A stretch of 64,000 bases of DNA, taken from assembly GCA_033807695.1 (NCBI GenBank), contig CM066301.1, positions 1,240,001 to 1,304,000 on the forward strand, written 5' to 3'. This DNA comes from Daedaleopsis sinensis. Taxonomy: Eukaryota; Basidiomycota; Agaricomycetes; Polyporales; Polyporaceae. Of this stretch, positions 32,722-43,707 are shown piece after piece. The notes under the pieces are model-generated. The model was not told where the DNA came from. It saw only the letters and a program-made list of their open reading frames with translations, and did not search any database. Position numbers and translations under genes: made by a program. How positions within the stretch are numbered: position 1 is the stretch's first letter; the number at the start of each line of letters is the position of its first letter.

Positions 32722-34803
32722 CTACGCGTGGTGCAAACCATAAGAATACGACACAGCCTCCTCGATAAGATCCGCCTCCCCAAACTCGGCGTCCCCGTCC
32801 GTCTCCATCCCGTCCTCGCGCTCCTGCTCCGGCGGCACCAGGTCCTCCTCGAGCTCGTAGTCTGTGTTGTACGCGCTCGTGTCGTTGTACCCCGCCAGCC
32901 CGGCGATCTGCGCGTCGATGCTCGACGCGGCCGTCGGCGCGGGCGACGGGATGTGCTCGCTCCCCTCGCGCCCCTCGCGCAGGTCGGGCGTCGACACGTC
33001 GCGGGGCGTCCGCACGCTCACGCTGCCGCCCGGGATGATCATGGGGGGCGCGTAGCACTCGCCGCCGCCGATGCCGCCGAGGGGGTCGTTGCGCGAGAAC
33101 GCGCCGAGGGCGGGCGAGTGCGTGCGCGAGTTCTCGGATGTCTTCGCGCGCTTGGCCCAGTCCGTCTCGTGTGCGCGGGGCGCGCTCTTGCGCTCGCGCT
33201 TGGACGCGGTGTGTGCTTTGCGCTTCGCTTTGAGCTGTTCGGCTTTCTCCTGCTTCGCGAGCTGCTCCTCCAGCGCGGGCTAGGGGGGTAGCGTTGGGGT
33301 CGGCGAGATGGCACGGCGGGATGGGAGAGCGGGACGTACCTGGTTCTTCTTGGCCTCGGCCTCTTCTTGCTCGTCTAGGGCCCACTGTTCCTGCATGAAC
33401 TCGCTGTACCGGTCGCATACCGGCCGCCACGTGCGCTCACTGTCCGGCTTCGGCTTAATGTCCGCGGTCGGGTTCGCGACGACAGCGTCGATGTCGGGGG
33501 GTGGAGGGTGGGCGAAGTGGGGCCCGGGGTTGATGTGCACCTGCGCGCCGTTGAAGAGGGAGATGAACGGGTAGTAGCCGAGCGTGCCGTCGTCGAACGG
33601 GTTCTCCTTGTGCTCGCGCAGCCCCTCCTTGTTCGCGCGCTTCTTCTGCTCCGCCTTGCTTGGGGGGGTGCGCAGCGGGAGGTAGTCGTACAGGTCCTGG
33701 AACGCGATCCCCTGGCACTCTCCGTTGATGAAGAACGCGATGTAGGACTCGGGGCCGAGCGTCGGGACGGGGCGCATGGGGGTCGTCTCGGGAACCCCAG
33801 CCTTTCCGCGCCCGGTCGACGGCAGGTTCTTCACCGTCGCGCTTTTCTTCGCCGCGGAGGGCAGGGACTTCGTGTCCGTGGCCTTCGAGCGGTCGCTCGC
33901 GTCCATGAGCGCGACCATCTCCTTCGACTGCGGGTACTCGAGCGACTCGAAGTACTCCTGGCCCTTATACTCGATCGCGATCCGCTCGCGCTTGATGTGC
34001 GCGGGGTCGTATGGGTCGCGCCGCTCCGGCTTCCGGCGCGGGGGCAGGCATATGCACATGCCCACGACGTCCCCCGTCTTAAATGGACGTCCGTACGGGC
34101 GCGGGCGGGACAGGTGCACCTTCTCCCCGCTCTTGTCGCGCATCGCGTAGCTGTACCCATCGTATCCTGCCGGGGCGTTGAGCGGGGCCTCGCGCCGTGC
34201 CCACCCGAGGCGGACGTGGCTGCCCTCCTTGCGCTTCAGCCCTGGGGGCTTGTCCCCGGCCCCGAGCTCGATCTTCACCTCCATGTACCAGCGGCCCTCG
34301 CGCATCGGCGCGTTGCAGCGCGCGCTCCGGAACCCCTTCTCGCCCTGCAGGCCCAGCCCATCCTGCGTGACTCGGATGAACGGACTCCGGTCCTCCCAGG
34401 AGACGCGGAATGTGGTCGGGGTGGACTCGATCGTCCGAAAGGGCACGGCGGACTCGAGTGGGGAGACGCCGGCGGGGGTGTAGCGGAAGTTGAGGCGGTT
34501 GAAGCACAGAGGCTCTGTGGTGTTGAAGGGCGAACCTGGGGCCACCGGGACGAACGCGGGGTGGCGGGAGATGTTCAGCCGCGGGCGCAACGCGAGGTCG
34601 GCGTGCCGGGCACTGAGAACGAGGTTTTCTGGGGCAGGGGTGGCCCCAGGGTCCGAGGGAGCTGGGGACGCCGCGGCTGCGTGTGCAATGGCGGCATGCT
34701 TGCGTTTTCTGCTGGGGAGGGGGTGGTGGTGGGGTTGGTGGACGTGAGGGGGTGTGGCGGCTGCTGGGGGGGATGTCTCGCGCGACGCGGGTAAAATCTC
34801 CAT
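32722..34803 (-). CDS. Set1C/COMPASS subunit, SPRY-domain (Ash2/Bre2-like)
   Basis: Ash2/Bre2 stabilises the H3K4 methyltransferase complex. The start MEILPASRETSPPAAATPP is followed by a basic SRKRKHAAIA patch. The SPRY domain reads CFNRLNFRYTPAG, FRVSWEDRSPFIRVTQDGLG, GRWYMEVKIELGAGDKPPG, VRLGWARREAPLNAPAGYDG, YAMRDKSGEKVH, GDVVGMCICLPP and YIAFFINGECQGIAF, all of them Ash2L/Bre2 hallmarks. A Lys/Ser/Pro-rich loop splits the domain, as in fungal homologs. The C-terminal exon is Lys-rich then acidic, ending EEAVSYSYGLHHA. No PHD or winged-helix N-terminal region is present, resembling Bre2. The upstream open frame (from 34896) is probably not coding. Convergent with the PhoD-like gene, with about 200 nt between their stops. 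Confidence 0.88.
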
Positions 34804-35249
34804 ACCGCCGTTGTCAAACTGCCTGTTGACAAGAGACTTGTAAAAGACCAGGATGCACTCACGAGAGTCCCAAAGATACCTGTTCCACTTCACCACTTTA
34901 AAGTATCAAGAGCCAATACGAAAATGATGTTCCAGCACGCAAGTACCCGGTCGAAGTACCGTTGGAGAGTCGCGTGCTTGATGTCTTCGTCCGGTAGTGT
35001 CCAAAGAGTGGGCGTAACCCCAAAAGAGGACACTGCGGATGCGATGGAGTCAGATCTGTATGGGTAGGGACCGTAGAGGTGGTGGTAGAGCAGAACAGCG
35101 TAGTACATGCAGGCGCCGGGTGATGTAGGTACAGACGCGCGCGACGGCGGCTGCAGCGCGAGCTCGGACTCGGCATCGGCTTCTCGATAGACTACCACCA
35201 TTCACCTACATCTCAACTGTGTTCCATACCACTCCAAGACTGATCTCAG
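34804..35249. other. Divergent intergenic region, Ash2-like / E2
   Basis: Holds both 5' flanks. A minus-strand open frame at 34890-35201 has no recognisable content and is not called. Confidence 0.5.
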
Positions 35250-36197
35250 ATGACTGCTTTGCGGTACGTGGTGCCAGAGATGGGATCGCTAAAGTCGACT
35301 GAACCGCGTACAGTCGCATACAGAAGGTGCCACTCAACCCTCGATCCTGAATTGCTTGCTCTTACCAGGAGCTGCCGGTACAGGAGCTGAAGGATGTTAC
35401 AACTAATCCTATAGATGTGAGTGAACTCACTCGGGGCGCAAGTTTATTATCTAACGAAGAACAGGGCTTGACTGTAGAGCCGACGGAGGGCAATCTGTTC
35501 CAGTGGAAGTGTGCAATCAAAGCAGCGGTGCGTCTCCCCCTCATTCCGTACTGTGCGATCTCCCTAAAGGTGCTCACACATCTGCACCTACTAGTCGACC
35601 AGCCCGTACAAGGGCGGAACATTTCACTTCAATCTGAGCTTGCCAGAGAACTTCCCGTTCAAAGCTCCTTCTGTATGTCCACCATCAATTCTAATTCTAC
35701 TATTGTTCAATTATGTCCATCTTGCCCGCGGGCTGGCTTATTGCCCTTAGGTTACCTTCACCACGAAGATCTATCACCCTGGTATCAACGAGGAAGGTCA
35801 CATTTGTGTACCAGTTCTCCGCGATCAGGTCAGTCATTGCCCTGAGCACTTCCCCGCCTGCTTTTTCTCGCGTGTTCCTCAGCTTCAGCCTGACGTACAT
35901 GCTACACATATAGTGGAAGCCTACTGTGACCCTCTCGTCAGGTGAGTATTGCCGTTGTCCTCGTCGAGCAGTGCGGAAGACTGAGATTAGCATAGTGCTG
36001 GTGACGATCTCGGACAAGGTGAACAACCCGAGCCCCGATGACCCATTCGAGCCCGACATCGCTGCAGTGAGCACTGCGTGCTGTTAACCCATGTGGTAGG
36101 ATACTCACAAATGACTGTGATATAGCTCATGAAGAACGACGAAGCAAAGTTCCTTGCTACAGCGAAGGAATGGACGAAGAAGTACGCTCAGCAATGA
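35250..36197 (+). CDS. Ubiquitin-conjugating enzyme E2, UBE2L3/UbcH7-like
   Basis: E2 enzymes carry ubiquitin as a thioester to E3 ligases; UbcH7-type E2s work with HECT and RBR ligases. Tiny first exons (MTALR, RIQK) splice to ELPVQELKDVTTNPIDG, then LTVEPTEGNLFQWKCAIKA, YKGGTFHFNLSLPENFPFKA and PSVTFTTKIYHPGINEEGHI. The catalytic Cys lies in HICVPVLRDQWKP, matching the UbcH7-style Cys-Leu/Val-Pro rather than the Cys-Leu-Asp of other E2s. The C-terminus is VLVTISDKVNNPSPDDPFEP and FLATAKEWTKKYAQQ, the family's final helix. The length is about 150 residues, as expected. All catalytic residues are present. Likely cytosolic and nuclear. Neighbours give no functional clue. Confidence 0.9.
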
Positions 36198-37515
36198 ACG
36201 AATCACCGATGTGCATCAGTCTTATGTCACGGGCTGCGGTCCTGCGGACCAGGTGTGTGAACGTTGATGCCTGCCTGGAATGTGAAATGGTAGAAGATGA
36301 CTGTATCATGGTTAATCGCTGTCGATCTTGTATTATCGGACGTTCTGTTGTATGAAGCCTTTGCCAGTTCCTGCCAAGTTCCTGCAATTAGCAATCAATG
36401 TCTCGGTCTCGAAATTGTTGTAGAAATACTTGTATGGTTCAGAGGTAGCAAGTGAACGTGAACTACTATACCTTCCATATACGTACGCGAGTTGAGGTAC
36501 CTCCGCTCGAGGTCGATCACGATCATCTGAAACGGTAGTCCTAATGCGGCTACACGAGGAACAGAACGTTGAATAGCTACATACAGATACTCTTGTGAGT
36601 CTTGTCGAGCGGTTTTTGTGCGCATGCATGGTGTATTCAACCAATACAAATAGTATGGATGCGAGAGGGAAGACAGGGGAAGACTTGGCAGTCATAGAAT
36701 CTCGGATCCAACATGACAATTTATGCAGAGAGTTAGCGCCGGTCGGTACCTTGCGGCGAGACCGCTGTACCCCTGACGCCGTGATCTTCGAGCTTCAGCA
36801 GCTTCTACGCAGCCTCCTCCAGCCCTCTTCCATCCTCCACGACCACGACCACCCCTCCCCCGTCGTCCACCTCGTCGCAGCGTGTTCATCTCGCTCTTCT
36901 TATTACGGCAGCTCCAAGGCCATCAAGGATACCCTAATTAGGCTTCGCACCTCCAACTCGTGCCCAACACGTTGCTCGCTCCTTCTCAGTCCTTGTCCTT
37001 GTCTCACCGCCAGCTCGCTCGTTCTGATCAGTTACTTCGCGCTTGTTCAATCTAATAACGATATCTCTTGGGTCAATACTCGGCCAACAGCCTCCAATCT
37101 CCGACCGCATCTTACGCGAAACGTCAGAACGCGCTCTTACCGCATCACGCCCGTTCAACGTGTTCTCAACGAGGCTATCGAATCGAGGGACCGTACCACT
37201 GGACAATTGCCATGCATCGCTTCCGGTAAGCATGTCGCGACGCTTCTCCACAGTCAAGACCACAGTGCTGAGTCTTCTCCGCCCAATCTTCATCTCTCCC
37301 ACTCGTGTTTCTCGCACTCCAGCAAACGGTCCGACGCGAGGCGTCCTCCAGGACCTCTGGGCTTTGAAGGCGCTGTCTCCGTGCACACAGAGACTGATAC
37401 ACACGACGTCCTCCCCTCCTTGCCCCCCGCGAGCGACTTCCGGACATCACTGATATTACCTGAGTGCGTCCTGCTTCTTTCTTCCCGCGATCCTATTCCT
37501 GCTCACCCACCCGCC
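36198..37515. other. Upstream region of the giant disordered gene
   Basis: About 1.3 kb, CT-rich at 36780-36860. The reading frame of the next gene stays open from 36595 to its ATG, but the translation is low in content and this is taken as 5' UTR or promoter. No separate gene is seen. Confidence 0.4.
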
Positions 37516-40500
37516 ATGCTTGCATGGTACAGCCTCACTCGACGGTTCAGCGTGCTTCGCAACTCGTCTGGAGAGCCCATAGGGCTGGATGAGCTGAAGA
37601 GTAAACTTGCAGCACAGCGCGCGCGCGGTCTCCAGACCCAGGTGACAGAAGAGGAAGAAGATATGATTCTAGAGGCGCTGGGGAGGTTTCACACTAGGAG
37701 TCGGTCCCGGGGTAAAGAACGGGCTAAGGAGACTGCTTATGATGAGGGCGAGGCGCGGAAAGCTAGTGGTGATGCAGATGATGAGGATCCGGACCTGGTA
37801 CGTCAATCCGTGCGCTCCTCTAATTCTGCCACGGTTCCCTCCCTGCACGGCGCGGCCTCCATCACGTCCATGTCCTCGACGAAAGGCTCCCAGACAAGCA
37901 GAAGGATGAGCAACAATCTGTTTGGCTCGGGCAAGTTCCGCGATCAGACGTACTTTTTGCGCCCGACTCCTCGTCGCGGCGGCCGTGGAACAGGTCCCAT
38001 CGCACAGTCAGACTCGAACACAAGCATGAGCACGGTTGGAAGCGCCCGGGCCGAGAACAGCACATCGCTGTATTCGGACAACCAGAGTATGCGCCCCGTC
38101 ACACCAGAGGGCAGTACCTACACGTTCTCGGGATCGGCGCCGTCCAGTCCAGGGAATACGAGCATACTCTCGAAGGACCGAGGGTCGCGGTCTATTCTTG
38201 GCGACCAGCATTCCGAGTTCTCGAGCAAGAGGCTGTCCAAGACGCTGTCCCCTGATGGACTCAGACGGGCGTCGCTGGCCCTGGACCAGGCGATTAGGGA
38301 GTTGGAGGAGGAGGGCGACGATGAGATTGTCATGGAGCGATCGCCCGTTACGCACGTTGCGCCGAGTCTCACGAATGGGCTATCAACCTTGAATACTGCG
38401 GTGAGTACCCCTCGACATGACCTCATGCCTCATGCATCTTCTGAACATCGACCCTGGTCTGAAGTTCGAGCTCGACTCGTCTTCGCCCGCTACGTCCCCA
38501 AGCGAATTGGAAACCGGAACCGCCGTGTCCTCTGACGATCCCATGCTGGTCGACGAAATTCAGCGAACGTCTCCGTACCCTTCTTCCCGCACCACGTCTC
38601 CGACCCCCCGTCTACCTGGTTACATCCCGGGAATGCCGCGTCCAATGACACCCAGAGAGGCTACGAGCTTTGACATCGAGGATCTCACACCGTCCACTAC
38701 GCCGCGTGCGACTTCTCCTCGCTTACCCGGCATAAATACCCAAAGCCCTCCCCTGATATCCCAAACCTTCGTGTCCAGCATGTATCGAACCAGTTCAAGT
38801 ACGTCCTCCTCCGCCCGCCCGATTTCACCTGCTGCCACAACCACCGCCCCTCTTTTCTTCAATCGCTCTATGAATGGTCGTAACACACCCGAAGAGCGCC
38901 CAAGGAATGGAAACAAAGCCCCTTCGCCGACCTCGGAAGCCGCGGAATCTCCTGTCATGGGACGCCGGCGACCCATGTCTCCTCTCTCTGGACCTGCATA
39001 CCAGCCACTCGCGACACCCACGTCCCGCCCCTCTACACCCTCAAACGTAACGTGGAACATGTCCGCGAGCCCGAACGTCACGCCACAGAAGGCGCACGGC
39101 CGGAATGGTAGTTTGTCCGCACACAGCCGCAGTGGCAGCACAACGAGCGTGAACGAACAAACCACCGAAGCCCTTGAGCGAGCTAAGTCCGTGACCCGCT
39201 CTCTGCGATCGCCTGCGTTGCCGGATTCTCCATGGGTAGATAGCGGTCACACCAACGGCTCCGTGATTACTGCTCCTGATTATCGTCCGCCGTCCGCGAT
39301 GTCAGGCATGGAGCTCGGTTCTCCTATCCATGCGCACAACATGCTCCGTTCGCCTACACCCACCTACAACGGCAGTCGCTCGCCAGTCTCCCCGACATTC
39401 ACCGATGTCAGTGGCTTCAACGACGACGCGCGTAGTGCGAGTCGGCGCTCCTCAAAGCAGACACACCCGACCAACTCGCACACATTCTCCTTCAACCAGC
39501 CGAACGCGCTACTGTTCTCGCCTATCGCGAACTCGTCGCGGTCGTCACTCGAGTCGGCCGGGTCGAGCTACCACTCGTGGGACGAGGACCACAAGAAGGA
39601 TCGCCTGCATGGGTTGTTCAGCAGCCTTGACCCTGACAGCTGTTCCTGGCACGACATCTCCCATGACAAATCGGGCACGTCCACAGCGGGCACATCGCCG
39701 TACGACGCGACGGAGACCGAGGACGCTGTGCGGAGGGAGATTGGGCTCAGCAAGGGTGACTTCGTCGCGATCCAGGACAAGCTTGTGACCGCAGCGTTGA
39801 CGAAGGCTGCTACCCCTGAGAACCGCCGCGCTGGTTCGATCCGCAAGCGGAGACCCTCGACCTCGCAGTCGAACTACTCGTTCACCGGAGAGAGCAGGGT
39901 ACGTATAGTCTAACAGTATATATGTAGTGTTCTATGCTGACAGCTGCTTTCCAGGCCATCAACTCGACTCCGCAGCCACAACCACACACCCAGATGCAGT
40001 CGTCGACCGCCTCTCCGCGATCAGCGACGAGTGAACAAGTTGCCAAGGCGAATGCCCTCCTCAACGCAGTCGTCGACAGCATCGAGTCTCCGAGAATCCA
40101 CCAGCTAGATATGCTGCCGCCGGAGGAATCGTCTCTCACTGTACCCGCTGCCGCAGACATCGAGCAGTCCAGCCCGATGCGCCGCAATAGGGCGCTGGCG
40201 GAAGCACTCTTTGGGTCCGAAGAGCCAGATAGAAGCTCGTCGCCTCCCCCTCAGATTTCCATCATGCCGGACATGGGCTCGTCTGATCCTGAAGACGAAC
40301 CTCTGCAGAGCGCGGTCGCACCTACCAGACCTCTGCACACGCCAAAGCGCTCAGATTCTCTCCATCGGGCTGCGAAGGCCACGTCTCCCATCTCGCTTTC
40401 CACCACGACGATGCCGACGAGTCCAGGAGGGCTGATGTCCCCATTATCGCCAGCGTCTAACTTGAGCCCTGTCCAGTTGGCTTTCGAGGTACAGCGTAGA

Positions 40501-42699
40501 GCGGAAGCTGCCACAGCTGCCTTGCGCAAGTCACCGTCTATCCCGAAGATGAACGACGGGCACGGCACGCTTCCGCGGAAGCGTATCAGTCCTAACAAGA
40601 TCTCCGCGCCCACGCTCGTATCGGCCTCCACCAGTGTCGATGCTATCCCACTGAGATCGCCCACCTCGACCCCGACCCCGACGCACGCGTCTCAACAAGG
40701 TTCCAGCAAAATCGGCTCCCGGTTCAAGAAGCTTCGTGGCACAATCCGCGCGAAGCCGCAGGTGCCGAACGGAGAGGAGATCACTCCGTTTCCCCTGGAC
40801 TTGCGCAGCCCTAATCAAGAGGCACACCCGCACCCAGCTAGTAGCTCGCACACCCTGGCTCTTCGTACGGATCCTATCCCCATTGCCAACTCTGCAGGAG
40901 CTGCGGAGCCCACCAGATTGAAAGCACCGGCCCCGTTGCCCAGCCCCCCTGCGTCCGCGACTCCTGGCCTCAAGGGTTTCATGGCGCGGTTCCGCAAACA
41001 ACGTGCTACTGCGCATGAGTCGCTCGGTGCGCCGTCGTTGGTTGTGCCTTCACATTCAGAGTCGTATATGCCCAGCTCTGCGAAGTCTACACGGTCCATC
41101 GCATCGTCAGGTTCCTCGCCAGAGCATCCCTACGGAGCCATGCCTCATTCTGCGCCGGCTCTCCAGACAGTGTTCAGGAGCATGAGTCCTACGGATCCAA
41201 CGCACCCGCTTGACCAGGCTCCGACGCCGAAACCGCCTCAGCTCTCCCAGACCATTCCGCCATTGCAGCTACATTCTCATTCCGACGAGGATGCACTCAA
41301 GCAGCTCTTCGATGCCGCTTCCAACCTTGGACTGGACCAGGCCGCTCTCAATGACCTCATCGCTCGTTCGCCTTCGACCTCTTCGAAGTCTACGGCATGG
41401 ACGAAGCTCAAGAGGGCGACTTCGACCAACGAGAGCCGCAGGACTCACGTGCCCGTCATACGGGGAAGGGCCACCCCCGACAGTGTTCGCTCCCCGCCCA
41501 TGTCCGAAGGCCGCCCGAGCATGGATGCATACTCCCCGCGACCCTCGACCGAACTGAAGTCGCCCCCACGGAAGAGCCAGGACACCCCTCGCCGATCGCA
41601 GACGCTCCAAGCCCAGCAGTCGCCCCACCAGGAGATCAACCCGAAGGCGATCGTGCGGCGGACGATCATCTTCCCGTCCGACTCGCGGATATCGACGATG
41701 GATCTGAGTGCGCTCGTGCGCAAGCAGTCCGCCTCCCGCCGCCGCGCGTCGATCGGCTCCAACCGCTCTGTCCGCGACCGCGCGCCCACTCCTCCGCCCC
41801 CGCATCGCGGAGCCGGCCGCAGGTACTCGACGGATGCGTCGCCGCCCGTTCCGCAGCTTCCGCAGGCTCTGTCCGTGCAGAACGAGACCATGCTGGCCGT
41901 GCCCAGCCCTGTGGACAAGTCCAACTCTGCGTACGATTCGCTGTGAGTGGCCAGCCAATGGCAATGGCACATCTAATAGCTGGCGAACTCTTATTGACGT
42001 TTGATGCTGTGCTTTCCTAGGTATGAGATGTACTCTGGCGAGAGCAAAGGCCAGCTGCTGGGTGCTGATTCGCCCGGGCCATCAGGCTCCCAGGCTCCCG
42101 ATGGGCTGCCCGAGGCCGGACAGGCGCTTGAGGTTATAGAGATGGCCAATGGGGAGACGATTTGGTATGTCATGCCCATTACCGACGAAGCTTCTCTGAC
42201 ACAATTTCTCAGGTCAATCGTGAACGGTCTACGCGACGACGATGGGGAGTCATTCTACGGGGATCGCGCGAGCTTCTACTCCGAGTACTCCATGAAGGAC
42301 GAGAGCAACGTGAAGGTGTTCTTCAAGGAGCACGAGCGCAAGTCGTCCAAGGGCAGCGTGAACTCATTCCTCTCCCGGAAGAAGTCCCCACAACAGCCAA
42401 AAGGTACCGCCCGACCGGAAACCAAGGTGTGTGTTTCCCGCGCCTATACCGTTACGGCGTTTTCCCGTGACTAATCAGTTTGACAGGTCTTCTTCAGTTC
42501 GTCTGCGCAGATAGGTCGCCTCATAGAGAACCTCTCGCGTGGCACGGACGCCGGCTCGTTCAATATCACATCAGGTCGCTCCCAGGCTCATCCTGGACAT
42601 TCCGTCTCCTCATCTCTCGGCTCGGACGCCGATATGAGTATGAGATGGACAGTCGAGGAGAGGCTCGAGCATATGCTCGGGGCCATGGGGGCGCCATGA
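37516..42699 (+). CDS. Giant Ser/Pro/Thr-rich disordered protein, unknown function
   Basis: A few long exons with short introns near 38400, 39900, 41945, 42165 and 42425 give roughly 1,600 residues. MLAWYSLTRRFSVLRNSSGE opens a more ordered N-terminal part (LDELKSKLAAQRARGLQTQV, EEEEDMILEALGRF), after which Ser, Pro, Thr, Arg and Ala dominate with dozens of SP/TP sites, consistent with kinase regulation (inference). Islands of order are MVLT-free helices such as LALDQAIRELEEEGDDEI, RREIGLSKGDFVAIQDKLVTA, VAKANALLNAVVDSIE and the tail MRWTVEERLEHMLGAMGAP. The final residues resemble conserved ends in cell-wall or polarity scaffolds, but no domain is named. The frame is open upstream, so the start is the least certain part. 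Confidence 0.78.
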
Positions 42700-42935
42700 T
42701 CGCTCGCCTACCTCACACGCTCGCTTTGCTTTCCGGACTCTTTGTTGCTGTCATTCATCCTCTCCGTTGTGGTCGTAACCCATTACTATCCCTGGGCTTG
42801 TGTTTATTCTGCACCTCTCTGTCGTACGATCGCTGCTGTGCTCTCAAGTCTGACGTCTGCTCCTCTCTACTACTATGCTTAATACATCAATTTGGTCTGT
42901 CGCATCTATTGAATGTCGTGTTTCGCCTCGTTCGC

Positions 42936-43707
42936 TCACATCCCCCGCCAGTCGATCCAGCGGTTTAAACAGAGTGCTATGAGGGCGTCCCGCAAGAGCA
43001 CCTCTTCGTGGAACGTGAACTTGAGGTATGCGTAAGCCCGCCCCATCTTGGGTACTTCTCGCGGCGTAGGGTCGTACGTCGCGATTCTGGCCGTCGTTTC
43101 TGGGGTGATCGAGATGAGCTGGAGCGTCGCGTCAGGTAGGCGTTAGGCATGCTATAGATCCGTTCTAGCGCACCTCGTACGCGTAGGGGTGCTGGGTGCC
43201 CAGCCTCCGCCATTCAAATTGCTCTCGGCCGTTCGCGCTAGTCTTGAACCGCCGGGCGCTGCTAGTTAACGGGTGAGTCTCCGAGGGCCTGACTGGTCCT
43301 GTTTGTGTGTGAATCGCACTGACGTATTCATGGAACCGCGGGACACAAAGTCCGCCATCGGAGCCCTGTCCGAGCCCCGGATAACGGACCCCAGGTGGAC
43401 GCCCATCGCCCAGTCGAGGTGTGCGACGGGTGTCTGCTCGTTGAACGTCATCTGCCGGGTACAATGGAACACGCGTGGACGTGGACGGTTGGGGTCAGTG
43501 ATCTCCGCGTGCGGCGTCCGAGTCGGGGAGCAATCGGGCGAAGCGCACCGTCGTTCTAGTGCCCTGTGGCAGGTCGACGGTCTCGAGCTTGTACACGACC
43601 GGCGTGTTGTTGTGGAAGCCGATAGCGACACATTTGTGTCGGGGGTCCCCGTGGCCGCTGAAGAAGAGTTCGTTGACCGGGCCAGTGGTAGGCTGGTTCA
43701 TGTTCAT
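42936..43707 (-). CDS. DUF6593 protein
   Basis: DUF6593 is a family of about 200 residues common in Agaricomycetes with no known role. Starts MNMNQPTTGPVNELFFSGHG. Exon junctions keep frame: TRTT then ITDPNRPRPRVFHCTRQ, then MTFNEQTPVAHLDWAMGVHL, then RRFKTSANGREQFEWRRLGT, then ISITPETTARIATYDPTP and a tail HEEVLLRDALIALCLNRWID. The 'GREQFEWRRLG' segment and the final 'Leu-Arg-Asp-Ala-Leu ... Asn-Arg-Trp' motif are typical. Its end lies about 235 nt from the stop of the convergent giant gene. No signal peptide, so intracellular. The family name comes from recall of the layout, not a search. Confidence 0.75.
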
